Origin: Trebouxia sp. TZW2008
Taxonomy: Eukaryota; Chlorophyta; Trebouxiophyceae; Trebouxiales; Trebouxiaceae
Direction of reading: 5' to 3'
Assembly (NCBI GenBank): GCA_002118135.1
Contig: BDIU01000081.1
Location: 102,415-166,414 of the forward strand
Length of the DNA: 64,000 nt
In this document: one piece after another, positions 9,740 through 21,900 of the stretch
Position numbering within the stretch: the stretch's first letter is position 1
Layout: the number at the start of each line of letters is the position of its first letter
Translations under genes and position numbers: made by a program
The notes under the pieces: generated by a model
Told to the model about the DNA's origin: nothing
Database searches by the model: none
Seen by the model: only the letters and a program-made list of their open reading frames with translations

Positions 9740-12171
9740 CTATGAGCCACCAGCAGCACTTGCTGCCTGCGTTTGTCTTTGCTCTTGACGTTCCTTTCGG
9801 TACAGAGCACTAACCAGTGATCCAACAGTGAACCCAGCAGTCACAAAACACACTCCCACGCCAGCAGCAAGCTTCCACAGATCAGCTGTGTACACCACAC
9901 CATTGTAGCGGTCACAAGTCTGTGTGTTGACTCTGTGAGCAGCAGCCAAGCAGAAAGGCTGGCGTTCATACATGATGTTGATTACGCCCTTTGTGTGGTC
10001 AGCAATCTGCCCAAATGCTTGGTATGACAAGTCCAGGTGAGTCATGTCCCCACAGCACCATTTCTGATTGCTCTTGTTCTTATGTTTGCATGGACATGAG
10101 TCAGTGATCATGACGCTGATAGTTTGATTACTAATGCAGCCTGAGTCAGGGAACTCTGAATCTGGCAAGCCTCTGGTTGGACCGGCAACGCATGATATAT
10201 CATAGCAGACGCCGCATTGACCTGCAGCAGCAATATCGCGGCATTCACTACACTGGTAACAACACACACAGCAGCTCTTCATCAGCGCTGATATGTCATA
10301 GCAGACACCGCATTGACCTGCAGCAGCAACATTGCGGCATTCATGCAACTGGTAACAACACACACAGCAGCTCTTTATCAGCGCTGATATATCATAGCAG
10401 ACGCCGCGTTGACCTGCAGCAGTGCAATACTGCAACATAAACATGACTGACAATCATCACTGAGCAGCTGCTCTGGCAGCTCTGCTGCTGTAAACACATG
10501 ATGTCCCAATCAGACTGCAGGCAAAACAAAAGGCATACCTGTTATCTGACTTGCATTTGCGCAAGCACAGGTTTCAGATGAATCAATTGCTTCAACCAAA
10601 ACAGCGCAGCTTGCTGTCCACACAGTCACTGGCTGTCAATGTATCTGCAGGAAAGGCCTCAATGCAGGAAAATGCAACCCCAAAAGAGTACAGCTGCATG
10701 CCTCGTATGCTCATTCACACCTGCTTTTGCTGCCGCAAACTTCCGTATTGTGTGACTGACGCAAGGATTTGCATGCCATTCAAAAACAATAAATGTGACT
10801 GATCATACAAGCAAACAAGGGCCAATCTGTAGGAGAAAATTGCTGTAGCTATAACTGTAGAGAAGAGAAGAGAAGAAGAAGAAGATTGCTGTAGCTGTAG
10901 CTGTAGAAGAAGAGAAGAAGAAGAATATTGCTGCAGCAATGCATAGATGGAAGCTGCCACAGCCATACAGTTGATGATCTGCTGGGCATGGCGAGTTGGG
11001 CTGACCAAGCTTGTTTGTACCCTGTGACGTAAATCGCGAGCAAATGTACGCCTCAGCTGGTGAGTTGAGTGGATCTGAGGGCGTCTGCAGCTGAGATTGT
11101 GCTGAAGCTGTCTGCTGTCTGTTGCGCTGCTGCTGTGGGTCACGAGCGATAATGCACAGGCAGTAATTCCCAGGTGATGTTACGCGTGTCTGACCACGCT
11201 TCAAAGACAAGCAGAAAGTCTGACCTGTGTTCTGGAGTCCTGGTGTGTTGATGGCAGCCACCAAGCCGTCACCATCAGCAGGCAAAGGTGACCCTGGAGC
11301 ACAAAGTCTGATTTTAGTCAGTCACAAGACTGTGAGGCCAATCAAGCCATCACCATCAGCAGGCAAAGGTGACCCTGGAGCACAGTGTTTGATGTCAGTC
11401 AGTCAGTACAAGACTGTGAGAAGCCAATGGATCAGGACTGTTCAGGAGTTCACTACAAACATGCTGGAAGCAGTTGAGTGCATTGTGAGAGGAGTCAGGC
11501 CTTCTGAGCTCAAGTGCTGCTCATGCAGCCTGTTACAAGCTGGATTTTGCAAGAAGCTAGTCTGCTGCTTGTATAGAGCACAGATTGGTGTACACAGGCA
11601 GAAGCTCTGCATCTGGCAGAGAGCATCGTAACGCCCAAGTGAGCTGCAGCTGCAACATTTCATTTCCAAAACTGTGCGCTGATGGTGCATGCCACAGATT
11701 TTGGTGATGATTAAATGCTCCACGTCATGATATTAATCTTGGCTTCGTGAACTGCAGAGTCCTTGATGCAAAGAGCGCAAAACTGCACTGCATCAATGCA
11801 AATACCGCAACAAAGCTTTCACCCTCAGGTACCCTCAACAAGCATGCTCTCACAGATTTCATGCTGTTGCAGCAAATGCATACTGCCTCTGTAGCCATCA
11901 GCTACAGGGAATGCTAAGTTCTGAGAGACTGACCTATGTAGTCAAAGCAGCGCCCACTCTCACAACGATTGCTGAGCCAGCCCCAGCGTTTATGGCATGC
12001 GCACGACCCATCGTTCAAGGTGAATCCGTCGCCTGCTCCGTAGTAAGTTGCTCGGCCCAAAACCGGCGCACCGCGCGCGACCGAGCTCCATGCAATCAGT
12101 ATAGTAAATTGTAGCAGCAAGGTCGCCGAAGTCCGATGCGCTGCAGGACGCGGTTGGTTGGCAAGGCCCAT
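9740..12171 (-). CDS. expansin-like protein: double-psi beta-barrel plus C-terminal membrane anchor
   Basis: Three exons in transcript order: 12171-11934, 11293-11225, 10221-9740; 262 residues, phases consistent. Residues about 1-35 form a signal peptide. The double-psi beta-barrel (expansin domain 1, related to GH45) runs from GRATYYG at 39-45 through QCGVCYDISC at 104-113, the TDSCPC segment at 142-147 and THLDLS at 163-168, which corresponds to the expansin HFD motif with its conserved Asp166. Many cysteines are present as in the family. The usual second domain (CBM63) is absent; instead residues about 218-242 form a transmembrane segment followed by a short basic tail. Expansins loosen polysaccharide walls without hydrolysis; here the domain is probably tethered outside the plasma membrane. 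Introns and the 3' flank carry exon-edge copies. Confidence 0.85.
10288..10440 (-). repeat. two tandem copies of the exon 3 start of the expansin-like gene
   Basis: Two units of about 88 bp repeat the acceptor and the first 30 bases of exon 3 (real copy starts at 10221). After these bases they change to another sequence shared between the two units. Each keeps a CAG acceptor and the frame reads through all three, so an unspliced open frame of repeats results. Confidence 0.88.
11019..11143 (+). mobile_element. short dispersed element, copy 1 (in expansin-like gene intron 2)
   Basis: About 125 bp are nearly the same as 28685-28812 read on the opposite strand. A central stretch shared by both contains TGACGTAAATCGCGAG and TGGTGAGTTGAGTGGATC. 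No open reading frame of its own and no clear target duplication is visible at this copy. A GAAGAA-rich simple tract lies nearby at about 10860-10925. Confidence 0.7.
11337..11424 (-). repeat. copy of exon 2 start of the expansin-like gene, in intron 1
   Basis: This repeats the 5' part of exon 2 with its acceptor and adjoining intron (compare 11262-11335). It lies upstream of the real exon in transcript direction. Confidence 0.82.
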
Positions 12172-12566
12172 AAACTGCCTGGAGCGGCTCGACTTCCTCG
12201 TCGGCAGCGGATCGCTCCGGTCTAGTCTCGCGTCTGCGCTGATGCTAATGTAACAGCAAGAACGAGATCAGTCGAACGATACGATGAATGGCGACGAGAC
12301 TCGCGGGACAACGCTATTTGTTATGCATGCAGGACAGTGGCAGCAGCAGCTACAGCAGCTCTGAGCAAGTCCAGGTCACAGTCGAGCGCAGTGTTCAGGG
12401 ACTTCCTCAGGTATTCGGTGTGTAGGTAGGACTGACGAACCCGCTTGATCACAGGCAACCGGTGCCTTAGTGACCGTTGAGGAGGCGCGGATCGGCGGGA
12501 TAATAGGCGCGCGGAAATAGCAAAAATGCCATACATGTTGGCCTCTCCACATCCCCTCCCAACAAC
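12172..12566. other. 5' flank of the expansin-like gene and of the tRNA
   Basis: No exon is supported. The stretch next to the expansin start is richer in CG dinucleotides than its surroundings, as expected near a promoter. No specific element is recognised. Confidence 0.35.
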
Positions 12567-12638
12567 GGGAGCATGGTCTAGTGGTATGATTCTGCTTTCG
12601 GGTAGCAGAGGTCCCGAGTTCGATTCCCGGTGCTCCCC
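12567..12638 (+). tRNA. tRNA-Pro(CGG): tRNA-Pro (anticodon CGG)
   Basis: The 72-nt gene folds as a cloverleaf: acceptor GGGAGCA pairs with TGCTCCC, the anticodon stem is CTGCT/AGCAG around loop TTCGGGT with anticodon CGG, and the T arm is CCGAG-TTCGATTC-CCGG-like. The internal box A (TGGTCTAGTGG) and box B (GAGTTCGATTCC) match pol III promoters. A TTTT run four bases downstream is a plausible terminator. No intron is present and CCA is not encoded, as usual for a eukaryotic nuclear tRNA. Confidence 0.97.
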
Positions 12639-14324
12639 TCATTTTGTGCATCTTATTGTTTACACGTGTGGTCCTGGCTTGGTGAGCCATTTTTGCTTGT
12701 GAACTTTGCTACTGGTGAAGCCTTTCTCCCTTCTGGCATGCATCTTAGTTCTTGATAGGCATCACAAGCTGAAGCTGCATCATTCTTGAATGCTGTTTCT
12801 AAACCAATTGCAATCAATTTGAATCATTGCATTCAAGGACAGAAGATGCTGCCCAGGCAAAAGCAGCTTGACATTATCCTTTCAGGTTGCATGAGTTCAT
12901 CAGCTGCAGATGCTTTTGGTCAATCAGCTTGGAGGAACCTGCTGCAGGAGCATCGACCCTCAGCATGACACTTATCTGCTGGTGAAGGCAGCTGAACACC
13001 GTCAGGTGCAACAAGATCAAGATCAAGCTCTTGCCATGGTATGCGCGTCACCAGATCTACTCAACAGCTTGCCATGACATGGGACATTCACCCCTTCACA
13101 ACTGTGTCAATGCAATCCATGCTGGACCTGCATGATGCCATAGATATATGGCTGTCGGTGCATGCCACAGCACACCTGAAAGATGGCCTTGAGTCCATGG
13201 ATGGCCATGCTGATTTGTAGGCAGTGACTGCTATCAGCAGCAGAAGCTGTGCACAACTGTTTCATAGCGTGTGGTACATTGCCCTTTATAGTTTCTTCTT
13301 GGCTCACAGCACTTGCCTTGTCACCTTGAAGTAATGCCTAGCACCTGTCACATGCAGTAGCTAGACTTTGTAGCTGTCTTTGCAGTTAAAAAGCGGCAGC
13401 AACATGTGAAACGGATGTAACGCCCATGCGCTTTTGTCAGCCTTGCACACGAGTCAGCATGCGCAGACCAAAACAGCCAGGATTGCTTGACCATGTGCCA
13501 TTTGATGCTTGCTGCATCCTTGTGCCGAAGCTTGCAAATGGGTTGTAGCCTGAGCAGCTTTGAGGCACTGCGCAGTTGAGATATGCAGGCTGTCATGAGC
13601 AAGAGCGGACAAATCTCAATTCTTTTGCACATCAGAGCGCCTAGATTGTGCGCTCAAGATTGCCTCGGAAAGCCAGGAACAGTTGCAGCACTCTTCCTGG
13701 GCACAAGGCTGGTCATTTGTCATTGTCAGACCTGGCCTGTGTAGTCCCTGACAGTGTGTCATGCCGGACAAGAGCATACAGGTAATTTCACATTGAATTG
13801 TTGCTGCAGATGTTTTAGTATCAAGTCTCTTTGGCTCAGCTCTCAGGCTACGGTGAGACCATGGCAGCGTTGACCAAAAATGTGCAAGCAATTGCCTGCA
13901 TCATGATGCCAGGTTGCCACGCTTCAGTTGCATACAGATGACACAAAACACATACACATGACAAAGTCACAGCATTAAGCATTGCTCTTATATTCTACAG
14001 CTGGCTCCAAGCTAAAGAACATTCCTGAAAGAAAGTGCTCATAGATTACAGTCAGCATCATACGTGTGCAGGCACAGCAGGCACAGCAGGCACAGCAGCA
14101 CTTGGCTGACAGGACTTACTTGATCACGTACAGATTTGTCAGCACATACAAAAGCTTCCATCAAATCCATCAGATAGTCCTGTCATGGAGTCAAATGCAC
14201 CAAACGCATCTTTGACCTAGATAGCGTCATAGTGTACAGGATTGGGCATGCTTGAACAAAGCAAGGGCAAGCAATGGATCAAAATCGCTCAAAGCCTTCA
14301 GGCAAAGGTCAGCACACATGATTG
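12639..14324. other. region without recognisable genes (3' side of GT32 gene)
   Basis: Only short open frames without splice logic or family resemblance are found. A small triplicated GGCACAGCA string lies near 14072-14098. The part next to 14325 probably holds the 3' UTR of the glycosyltransferase gene. Confidence 0.4.
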
Positions 14325-15372
14325 CTAACCCCAAGTCAAGTCACCAGACCAGTATGTTATAGCATAAGCATCTGGGAAAAATGCTTTGCACAGTGTAGCA
14401 TTGAAGGTCTGCCGTTTGGCTGCATGACACACATCCCAGACATGCTGCATTGAAGGATTGCCTCTCCAATTCCAGTCAAAGCCGTATATTTTGGCTGAAG
14501 TGAAGATAGTGAGGTCTTTGGGATGTGCAGTTGCCTGATAGTCTGCAACCGCCTCTTTTAGCATGATGGGGCCTGTTGTCCTGTGCACGTCAGTCGCCCC
14601 AACATCTGGACTCTCCCAAGCCCTCAAGATATGCTTGACTACATAGTGCCAAAACTTGTGGCCAGGGACAGATGCTGTGAATGCGTTTGGTATGCTGAGC
14701 TCATGGTTTTTGTCTTTGCTCATGTAGGCAAGGGCTGCTTGCACGCCTGCTAACAGAGGCTCCAGAGGTTTGAGTGACTCCAAATCCAGATCAAAGTAGC
14801 AGCCGCCATACTGTAGCATGTAGAAGTAGCGCGCACAGTCTGCTCTCTGAATTGCATAGGGAAAGTTGTCATACACATTCAAGAACCAGGGGAACTTGTC
14901 AGCAATCAGATCCCTGTTGTCCTTGTCTGTCCAGAACATGTATGTCCAGTTTGGGTGATTCTCTAGCCAACTCTTCTGCCATTCTTTCTGAAAAGGTTCC
15001 AGTTCTTTGCCTTTCCATGACTGATGAATGATGTGCGGGATTGAGGCATTGTGTTGCTCTTCCTCGAGATCAAAGGCCTTGCGAAAGTCTTGAAAGGGGT
15101 CCTTAGCCTTGAACCACCCCTTCACTTGGAGCATAGCATGGGGGAGCAGTGCAGAGGTTGAAGAGTAATGTGTGTCTTGCTGGTGGAACAACAAAGCACA
15201 TCCAAACACCACCTGCAAGCCAGAAGTCAAAATGGCAGCTGCAGCAGTGGTTGAGCTTGTTCGATGAACCAATAGCAAAGCTGCACGACCTTCAGCGTAC
15301 CATAACTGTGCAGATCAGCAGTCCGGCGACATGATACAGGCTGCGACGGTTGGCAAAGCGTCTTGGCGGCAT
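14325..15372 (-). CDS. GT32-family glycosyltransferase (OCH1-like, DXD motif), Golgi type II membrane protein
   Basis: Two exons: 15372-15301 and 15212-14325; 319 residues. The start was chosen because it joins in phase to give one continuous signal anchor at about residues 14-33 after a basic head (PPRRFANRR). The catalytic part has the family signatures: IPHIIHQSW at 82-90, FWTDKDN at 117-123, a conserved RADCARY block at 147-153, and YGGCYFDLD with the metal-binding Asp165-x-Asp167. A further conserved block near the C-terminus contains TGPIML. Enzymes of this family transfer mannose or other sugars to glycans or glycolipids in the Golgi; the acceptor cannot be told from sequence. This gene has a single short intron and no exon-edge copies. 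Confidence 0.9.
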
Positions 15373-15996
15373 GCCCTGTAGTTCAAATGCACCGCATAGC
15401 AGGCACAGCCCAGTGTCGAGGGGCAGTCGAAGTACCCCAGATGACAGGCAGACCAGGGGCCCTGTCCGAAGACTTTGCGCTCAAGAAGACGTTCTGTAAC
15501 GTCGTATATGTAATGCACAGCACACAAGGCAGCAGCAAAGGTGTCGGCAGCCCGAGCGCCCGTCAACACCGGGCACAGCCGCGGCCACATGAGTCATAGC
15601 GGTGGCTCATGCTGCAGCCTGCTGAGTTGCAGCTTGTGCAGCCGCCGAGCCACATAGATTGAGCGCAAACACGCTCTTGAATTTCATGATCGCCATGCTG
15701 ATCAGGCAAACACTTCGAGCTGCGTCGAGAGGCAACAGGCATATCGTTTTCAGATTTGCAGTAACTGTTGCGGGGAACATCACTACAATGATGGTTAGAC
15801 TTTGCGGCAACGATTGTAAGTCACCGAGTGTTCACATAGTTTCAAGCCAAGCACTGCATAGCTAGTGAAGAGCCGTGCGGAGGCTTGCTGTTGGGCATGC
15901 AGTGCTGCACATCACAGCTCAAGCTGTGCCAGTGAGCACAATAATCAACAGCGCCGTTGTGCGTCCATAAGTGCATCGATCACTTGTGCAGCCTAG
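15373..15996. other. intergenic between GT32 5' end and RNF10 3' end
   Basis: Both flanking genes are on the minus strand, so this holds the GT32 promoter and the 3' end of the RNF10 transcript. A short direct repeat (CAGCGCCGTTGTG near 15949, CAATAGCGCCGTTGTG near 15999) is visible. No gene is seen. Confidence 0.4.
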
Positions 15997-18900
15997 TCAA
16001 TAGCGCCGTTGTGTTGTACTAAGTAGCACCATTTGCTTGGCTGGCTTTTTGCCCTTGCCTTTCTCTTTGGAGGCCTCCTGCGCTTTTGATGCTGCATCTG
16101 TTTCAGCTGCAACAAGCTGACTGGCAAAACTCCCTCCTTTGCCTGCAGATGGACCCATGAAAGGCATCTTTAACAGCATATGAAAACAAGATCCTCACAG
16201 CTCACAAAAAGTGCAAGCATCAGCTACAGACACAGCAGAAGCAAACGATCAGGAACTGACAGCACACACAATCAGACCGTAGCAGATGCAGTGCAGACAT
16301 TCATTTCAGATTCCACCTGACCTTTTGCCCTGGCAGGAAGCAGCAACGGGAATGCTGCGGTTGAGGCAGACTGGCGGATGCACAGTGCATGCTGCAGATG
16401 ACCTCCAAATTGAAGTTACCCAAGGTTCACGCTCACAGCATTCCGCAAGAGTACATGGCATTGAAAAGCGCCTTGGTGAGTCAGTCAAGCTGAACAACAG
16501 TGAAGGGCTGGCCGCAGGAGGCCAAATCATGATCATTACTGAGAGTGGCAATGCAGAACCCTTGGTACACCAAGAAACAACAGCAGGGCATGAGGAGTAT
16601 GTGGGTCCCTACTTGATCCCCAGGCTGAGGCAGGGTTGCTGTGCGCTGTGCCAGCTTGTAATGGCTTCGTGCCTGGCAGTTGAGGGCCCCAGGCACTGCC
16701 TGAATTGCTGCTGACCCCTGGCGAGCCATGGTGTGCTGCATTACTTCCTGCACATAGCAAGTCAACCTTATAGCCCAGGCTTTGTGCACTGTTACAGGCT
16801 CCTGCTGTGATACCAAACGGCATAGCCTTTCCTTGACTCTCAGAGTTCTGCCGTCTTGTGCAGGCTCTGCCTGAATTGCTGTTAATCCCTGGCGAGCCAT
16901 GGTGTGCTGCATTGCTACCTGCACATAGCAAATTGACCTTATAGCCCAGGCTACGTGTACTTTCACAGGATCCTGCTATGAGGACAAACGGCATAGCTGC
17001 TGTGCCAGCTTGTGAGGGCTTTGTGCCTGGCAGTTGAGGGCCCCAGGCACTGCCTTGATTGCTGCTTACCCCTGGCAAGCCATGGTGTGCTGCATTACCT
17101 CCTGTAGCGAGCAAGTCAGTCTTGTCGTTCAAGCTGCTCCTGATCATACACGTTGCTGTTACGTTGCCAGACAGCATGGATTTTGGTTGGTGCTTAGCGT
17201 TCTCACATCATGTACTGTATGCTTGCTGTTTGATGGCGGCAAAAGTGGCTTAGAACGCAGAGCTTTGCAATGCCCAGGTAGCAATGGCAACACAAGATGA
17301 AGCAGAGCTGTTGTGAGGCAGCCAGTCAGTCCTGGAGTTCACTGGTACACCAGTCATTGACAAGATGATCTCCAGTGCTGATAGGTCGAATTTGATCTGC
17401 AGGCAACAGACTTGACAGGAAAGGTCCAATCTTTGCTTGTCAAATCAGGTCCTCTGCAGCATAGGTCTGGCCTATCAGCATCTCAATCCACCTGCCATTG
17501 ACTGCAGAAGACTTTCTATCCGGGCAGCCTGTCATGCATACAGGTCACATATGTTGGCTATTGCCCAACTGGTGTTGAGTGCACCTAGCCCAACCTTGTC
17601 GCTAATGTCACAGACAAAGAAAGCAAAGGTGCAATCTTTGCTTCTCCAGTCAGTGACCTCAGGAACACGGGTTTGGCCTATCAGCATCCAGAACCCGCTC
17701 AGCACTATCTGCAAGAGCCTGCTCATCATGCCAGCTTGTCAGTCATGTAGCTCACATATGCCTGCTGTCGCCAAGTAACTGATTTTGAGTACTCCTAAGC
17801 CAAACTTTTCCATGAGGACAACATGACATGCAAAGGCGCAATCTTTACTTGTCTCTTCAGTGTCCTGTAGACACAGAATTGGCCTATCAGCATCTCAAAC
17901 CACCTGCCATTGACTGCAGAAGCCTTTCTATCCATGCAGCCTGTCATGCATACAGGTCACGTATGTATGCATGACATATGTGCCTGTGGCCCAACTGGTT
18001 CAGTGCACCTAGCCCAATGTTGTCCCGAATGTCACAAACAAAGATAGCAAAGGTGCAGTCTTTGCTTCTCCAGTCAGTGACCTCAGGGACACAGCGTTGG
18101 CCTATCAGCATCCAAAACCCGCTCAGCACTGTCTGCAAGAGCCTTCCTATTGTGGCAGCTCGCCATGTAGCTCACATACGCCTGCTGTCGCCAAATAACT
18201 GATTTTGAAACTCCTAAGCCAAACTTTTCCATGGGGAACACAACATGACATGCAAAGGCACAATCTTTGCTTGTCTCTTCAGTGTCCTATAGACAGAGAT
18301 CTGACCTGTCAGCACGCAGAGCCACCTGCCATTGCCTGCAGAAGCCTTCCTATCATGGCAGCTTGTCAGTCATGTAGCTCATGTACGCCTGCTGTTGGCA
18401 AACTTTTCCAAGAAGACACCATCATGACATGCAAAGGCGCAATCTTTGCTTCTCCAGTCAGTGACCTCAGGAATACAGGTTTGGCCTATCAGCATCCAGA
18501 ACCCGCTCAGCATTGTCTGCAAGAGCCTTCCTGACCTGAAAGCCCGTTAGTCATGTAGGTCACATATGCCTGCTGTTGCCAAGTAACTGGTTTTGAGTAC
18601 TCCTAGGCCAAAGTTTCCTATGAGGACAATGAAGTGCCCAATCAGCGACCTCAGGAAATCAAAGTTGGCTATCAGCATCCAAAACCCGCTTGGCACTCTC
18701 TGCAGGAGCCTTCCTGACCTGGCGGCCCGACAGTCACGTAGATCGCACATGCCTGCTGTTGCCAAGATGGATTGTGAGTGCTACAGGCCAGGCTTGTCTG
18801 GGAGAACATGGAAACGGCAAGGCGCATCCTTTGCTTGTCCATTCAGCCTTACACTTGGCCTATCAGCATTGCATAACACCTCAGCACTGTCTGCAAGAGC

Positions 18901-21900
18901 CTTCCTGTCCTGGAAGCCCGTCAGTCATGTAGGTAACATGCACCTGCTTTTGCCAAGCTGGTCTTCAGTGCTCTTAGGTCAAACTTGTCTATGAGGACAG
19001 TGAAACGGCATGCAAAGGTGCAGCTTTTGCTTGTCACTCCAGTGTCCTCACTGACATAGATTTGGCCTATCAGCATCCCAAAACTCCTCAGCACTATCTG
19101 CGAGGGCCTTCCTGACCTGGCAGCCAGTCAGTCATGTAGGTGATATGCGCCTGCTGTTGCCGACCTGGTTGAGAGTGCTCGATGGCCAAACACGTCCATG
19201 AAAACAACAACAAAGGTGCAATCTTTGCTTGACCAATCTTTGTCATCATGGACAAGTCTGGCTTAGGTGCACTTGCAACCCAGTTTGGCAAGTAAAGGCA
19301 TATGTGCCTTGACATGACTGACAAGCTGCCATGCAAGGCTCTTGCAGACAGAGCTGACGTGCAGTCTTTGCTTGACCAATAACAGTCCTCACGGAGGCAG
19401 ATTGCGTATCAGCATCAGCACCCACCTCAGCACTGTTTGCAAAAGCTTCACTACCCTGACAGCCATGTGAGTCAAACACACCTGCTGTTGCCAACCTGGT
19501 CTTGAGTGCTGCTGAACTGAACATGTTGCATGAGGACAACAAGATGACATGCAATGGCGCAATCTTTGCTTATCAAACCAGCGTCCTCAGGTATGCAGAT
19601 TTTGTCTACTGGCAGACCAAAGCACCTCGGCAGTGTCTTTCCATCTTCAACAGTGTCATGAGAGAAGCAAACAAAAAGTCAATTCTGCACTGAAAGAAAT
19701 GATGTGAGATCTATGGGAGACCATGGAGGGCCTTTTCAGTGACCATGATCAGCAAAGGGTGGCCATGATCTTTTTGGTGGCCTTGGTGACACTTTGGGCC
19801 CAGTTGCAGCAAAGCACATCTTGGCAATGTTGGAAAGACCCCTGCCTCAGGTGGGAGGGCGGCCCAATCAACCCCTAGTTTGTGGAAAATGTGGAGAGTT
19901 TGTTATCATTGCTTTGTTGTTGGCAAAGAAATCTGTCTCTAGGGCCCCAGCTGACAAACTGGGTCTGGTAGCAGCAAAGCCCATCTAGGCAATTTTGGCA
20001 AAGGAAACCCCAGCTTCAGGCGGAAGGGCAGCCCCATTAACCCCTAAGCCATGAGAAGTTGAATGTTGCCAAGAGAGCGAGACCAGTTGATGAATGAGAG
20101 GTGTCTGTACCTGTTTCTGGTGCTCCTGGTGACAGTTTGGGTCCAGTAGCAGCAAAGCCATCGAGGCAATATGGGCAAAGGAAACCCCTGCTTTAGGCGG
20201 AAGGGCAGCCCCATCAACCCCTAAGCCATGAAAGTTGAAAATTGCCAAGAGACCAAGAGCAGTTGACAGGTGAGAAACAACTGTACCTGTTTCTGGAGCT
20301 CCTGGTGATAATTTGGGTCCAGTAGCAGCAAAGCCCATTTTGGCTATGTTGGCAAAAGAGACTCCTGCTTCAGGTGGGAGGGCTGCCCCGTCCACCCCTA
20401 AGCCATGGAAGTCTGCGTGTTCATCTGGGCTTCCCAACAGGCCTAGGGACTGTGCTATGGCTGCATCTAGTGCATCTTCATCGTTCATGCCTGAGGCTAG
20501 GGTGGCTTGTGATATGGATGGCTTGGGCATGGCCTGCAGTTACATCATCATCAATTGACAGCGACCCTATTACTCACAGAAGTTATGATGCTGCTGATGA
20601 TGACCCCTGGGACTGCGCTACTGCTGCATCAAGTGTATCTTCTTTGTGTATGCCTGAGGCTAAAGGGGCGTGTGACATGGATAGCTTGGGCACGATTTAC
20701 ATTGCACTTTCACTTGTGTATGGTTTTGAAAGGTGCCATGTTGATCTGAACTCCCAGAAATTGGGCGACGGCAATTGCATGCGTGAGGCAAGGGTGTCTT
20801 GTGGTATCAATGACTGGAGCATGGCCTGTGTCCGCATCATGTGTCTGCACAATCTACTAGCTTGCATGAGAACTTTGGTGGAAGCTTTGAGGTCACAACA
20901 TTGTACAGATGTAGTCATGACTGCTTGCAAAATCTAGCTTGATGTCTTGTTTGTCAGGCTTCAGGCGTTGGCTCCTGGGGTTGAATGTATGGTTTCCTGT
21001 TGGATTTTCACAGATAGTGATGCTTGATAGATTGCTTCGTATGAATGCATGTGCTTGCTACTTCACCGGATGGTGAAGCTGTGGCTTGCCTTTTAAAAAT
21101 TCATCAGCAAGGTGCTGTGTCAGCAAGACACTCTGTTGACATACTATGAGAGGGTATGTGTCATGTATATATGCTCTGAGCATGTCATATGACGTCGACC
21201 CTTTCAGTGTATGTCAACAGGGTGTCTTGTTGACAAGGCAACTTGTTAATGTATGTTCAGGGGGACAAGCTGCAGTATCTCCCGTCAGCTTGCTCACCAA
21301 TTGGTAGAGCTTTCTGATGAACAATAACAAATGGTAACGTTCTCTGGTGAACAATGACAACAATGCTCGTTACACTTTCTAGCATGCATTGCTAAATTTT
21401 TGTGGCACGAGCCCTGTCTAGCCAGGCAGGCTTGTCTCTCTCAAGATTTCTGACTGCATGTTGGGAACTGTTCACTGGGTTGTGAGACCCTTGCTTGCAA
21501 TTTGAAGGCACATCTGCTGCTCTGAATGCCAACATGTAATCAAATGATTTTGCTTTGCTGACAGCAAACTCCAGCCTTCACTTATCTTCTTCAGTGTAGC
21601 AGTGGAGCCTGCACTCTTGCTGCAAACCTGCCTTGAACTTGAGCTCAGGAGCGGTCAAACCGCCAGAAACAGAGATTGCTGCAGTATTTGCCTTTTGACG
21701 TTAGCCTTGCCAAAACTTTTGCATGCTGGCTCAGCATGCAAAGCAGGCACTATCTTGAGCTCATGAGCGTTGAGGCCTTGGGAAGCAGCAGCTGCCGCAG
21801 CACGTTTGAACGACTCACATGCAGTGCAGCAGCTCAGGATGCAAAGCGTGCAAAGCAGGCACTTTCTTGAGCTCATGAGTGCTGAGGCCCTTGCAGCTGC

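Noticed and set aside
10453..10850. GAAGAA-rich tract as a coding coiled coil
   Set aside because: It lies in intron 2 of the expansin-like gene, is a simple repeat, and breaks frame.
12376..12690. Minus-strand open frame of 104 codons
   Set aside because: It runs straight through the tRNA-Pro gene on the other strand and has no protein resemblance.
16536..17177. 213-codon minus-strand open frame as an independent gene
   Set aside because: It is made of three copies of one RNF10 exon and the intron between them; only the last copy fits the RNF10 model.
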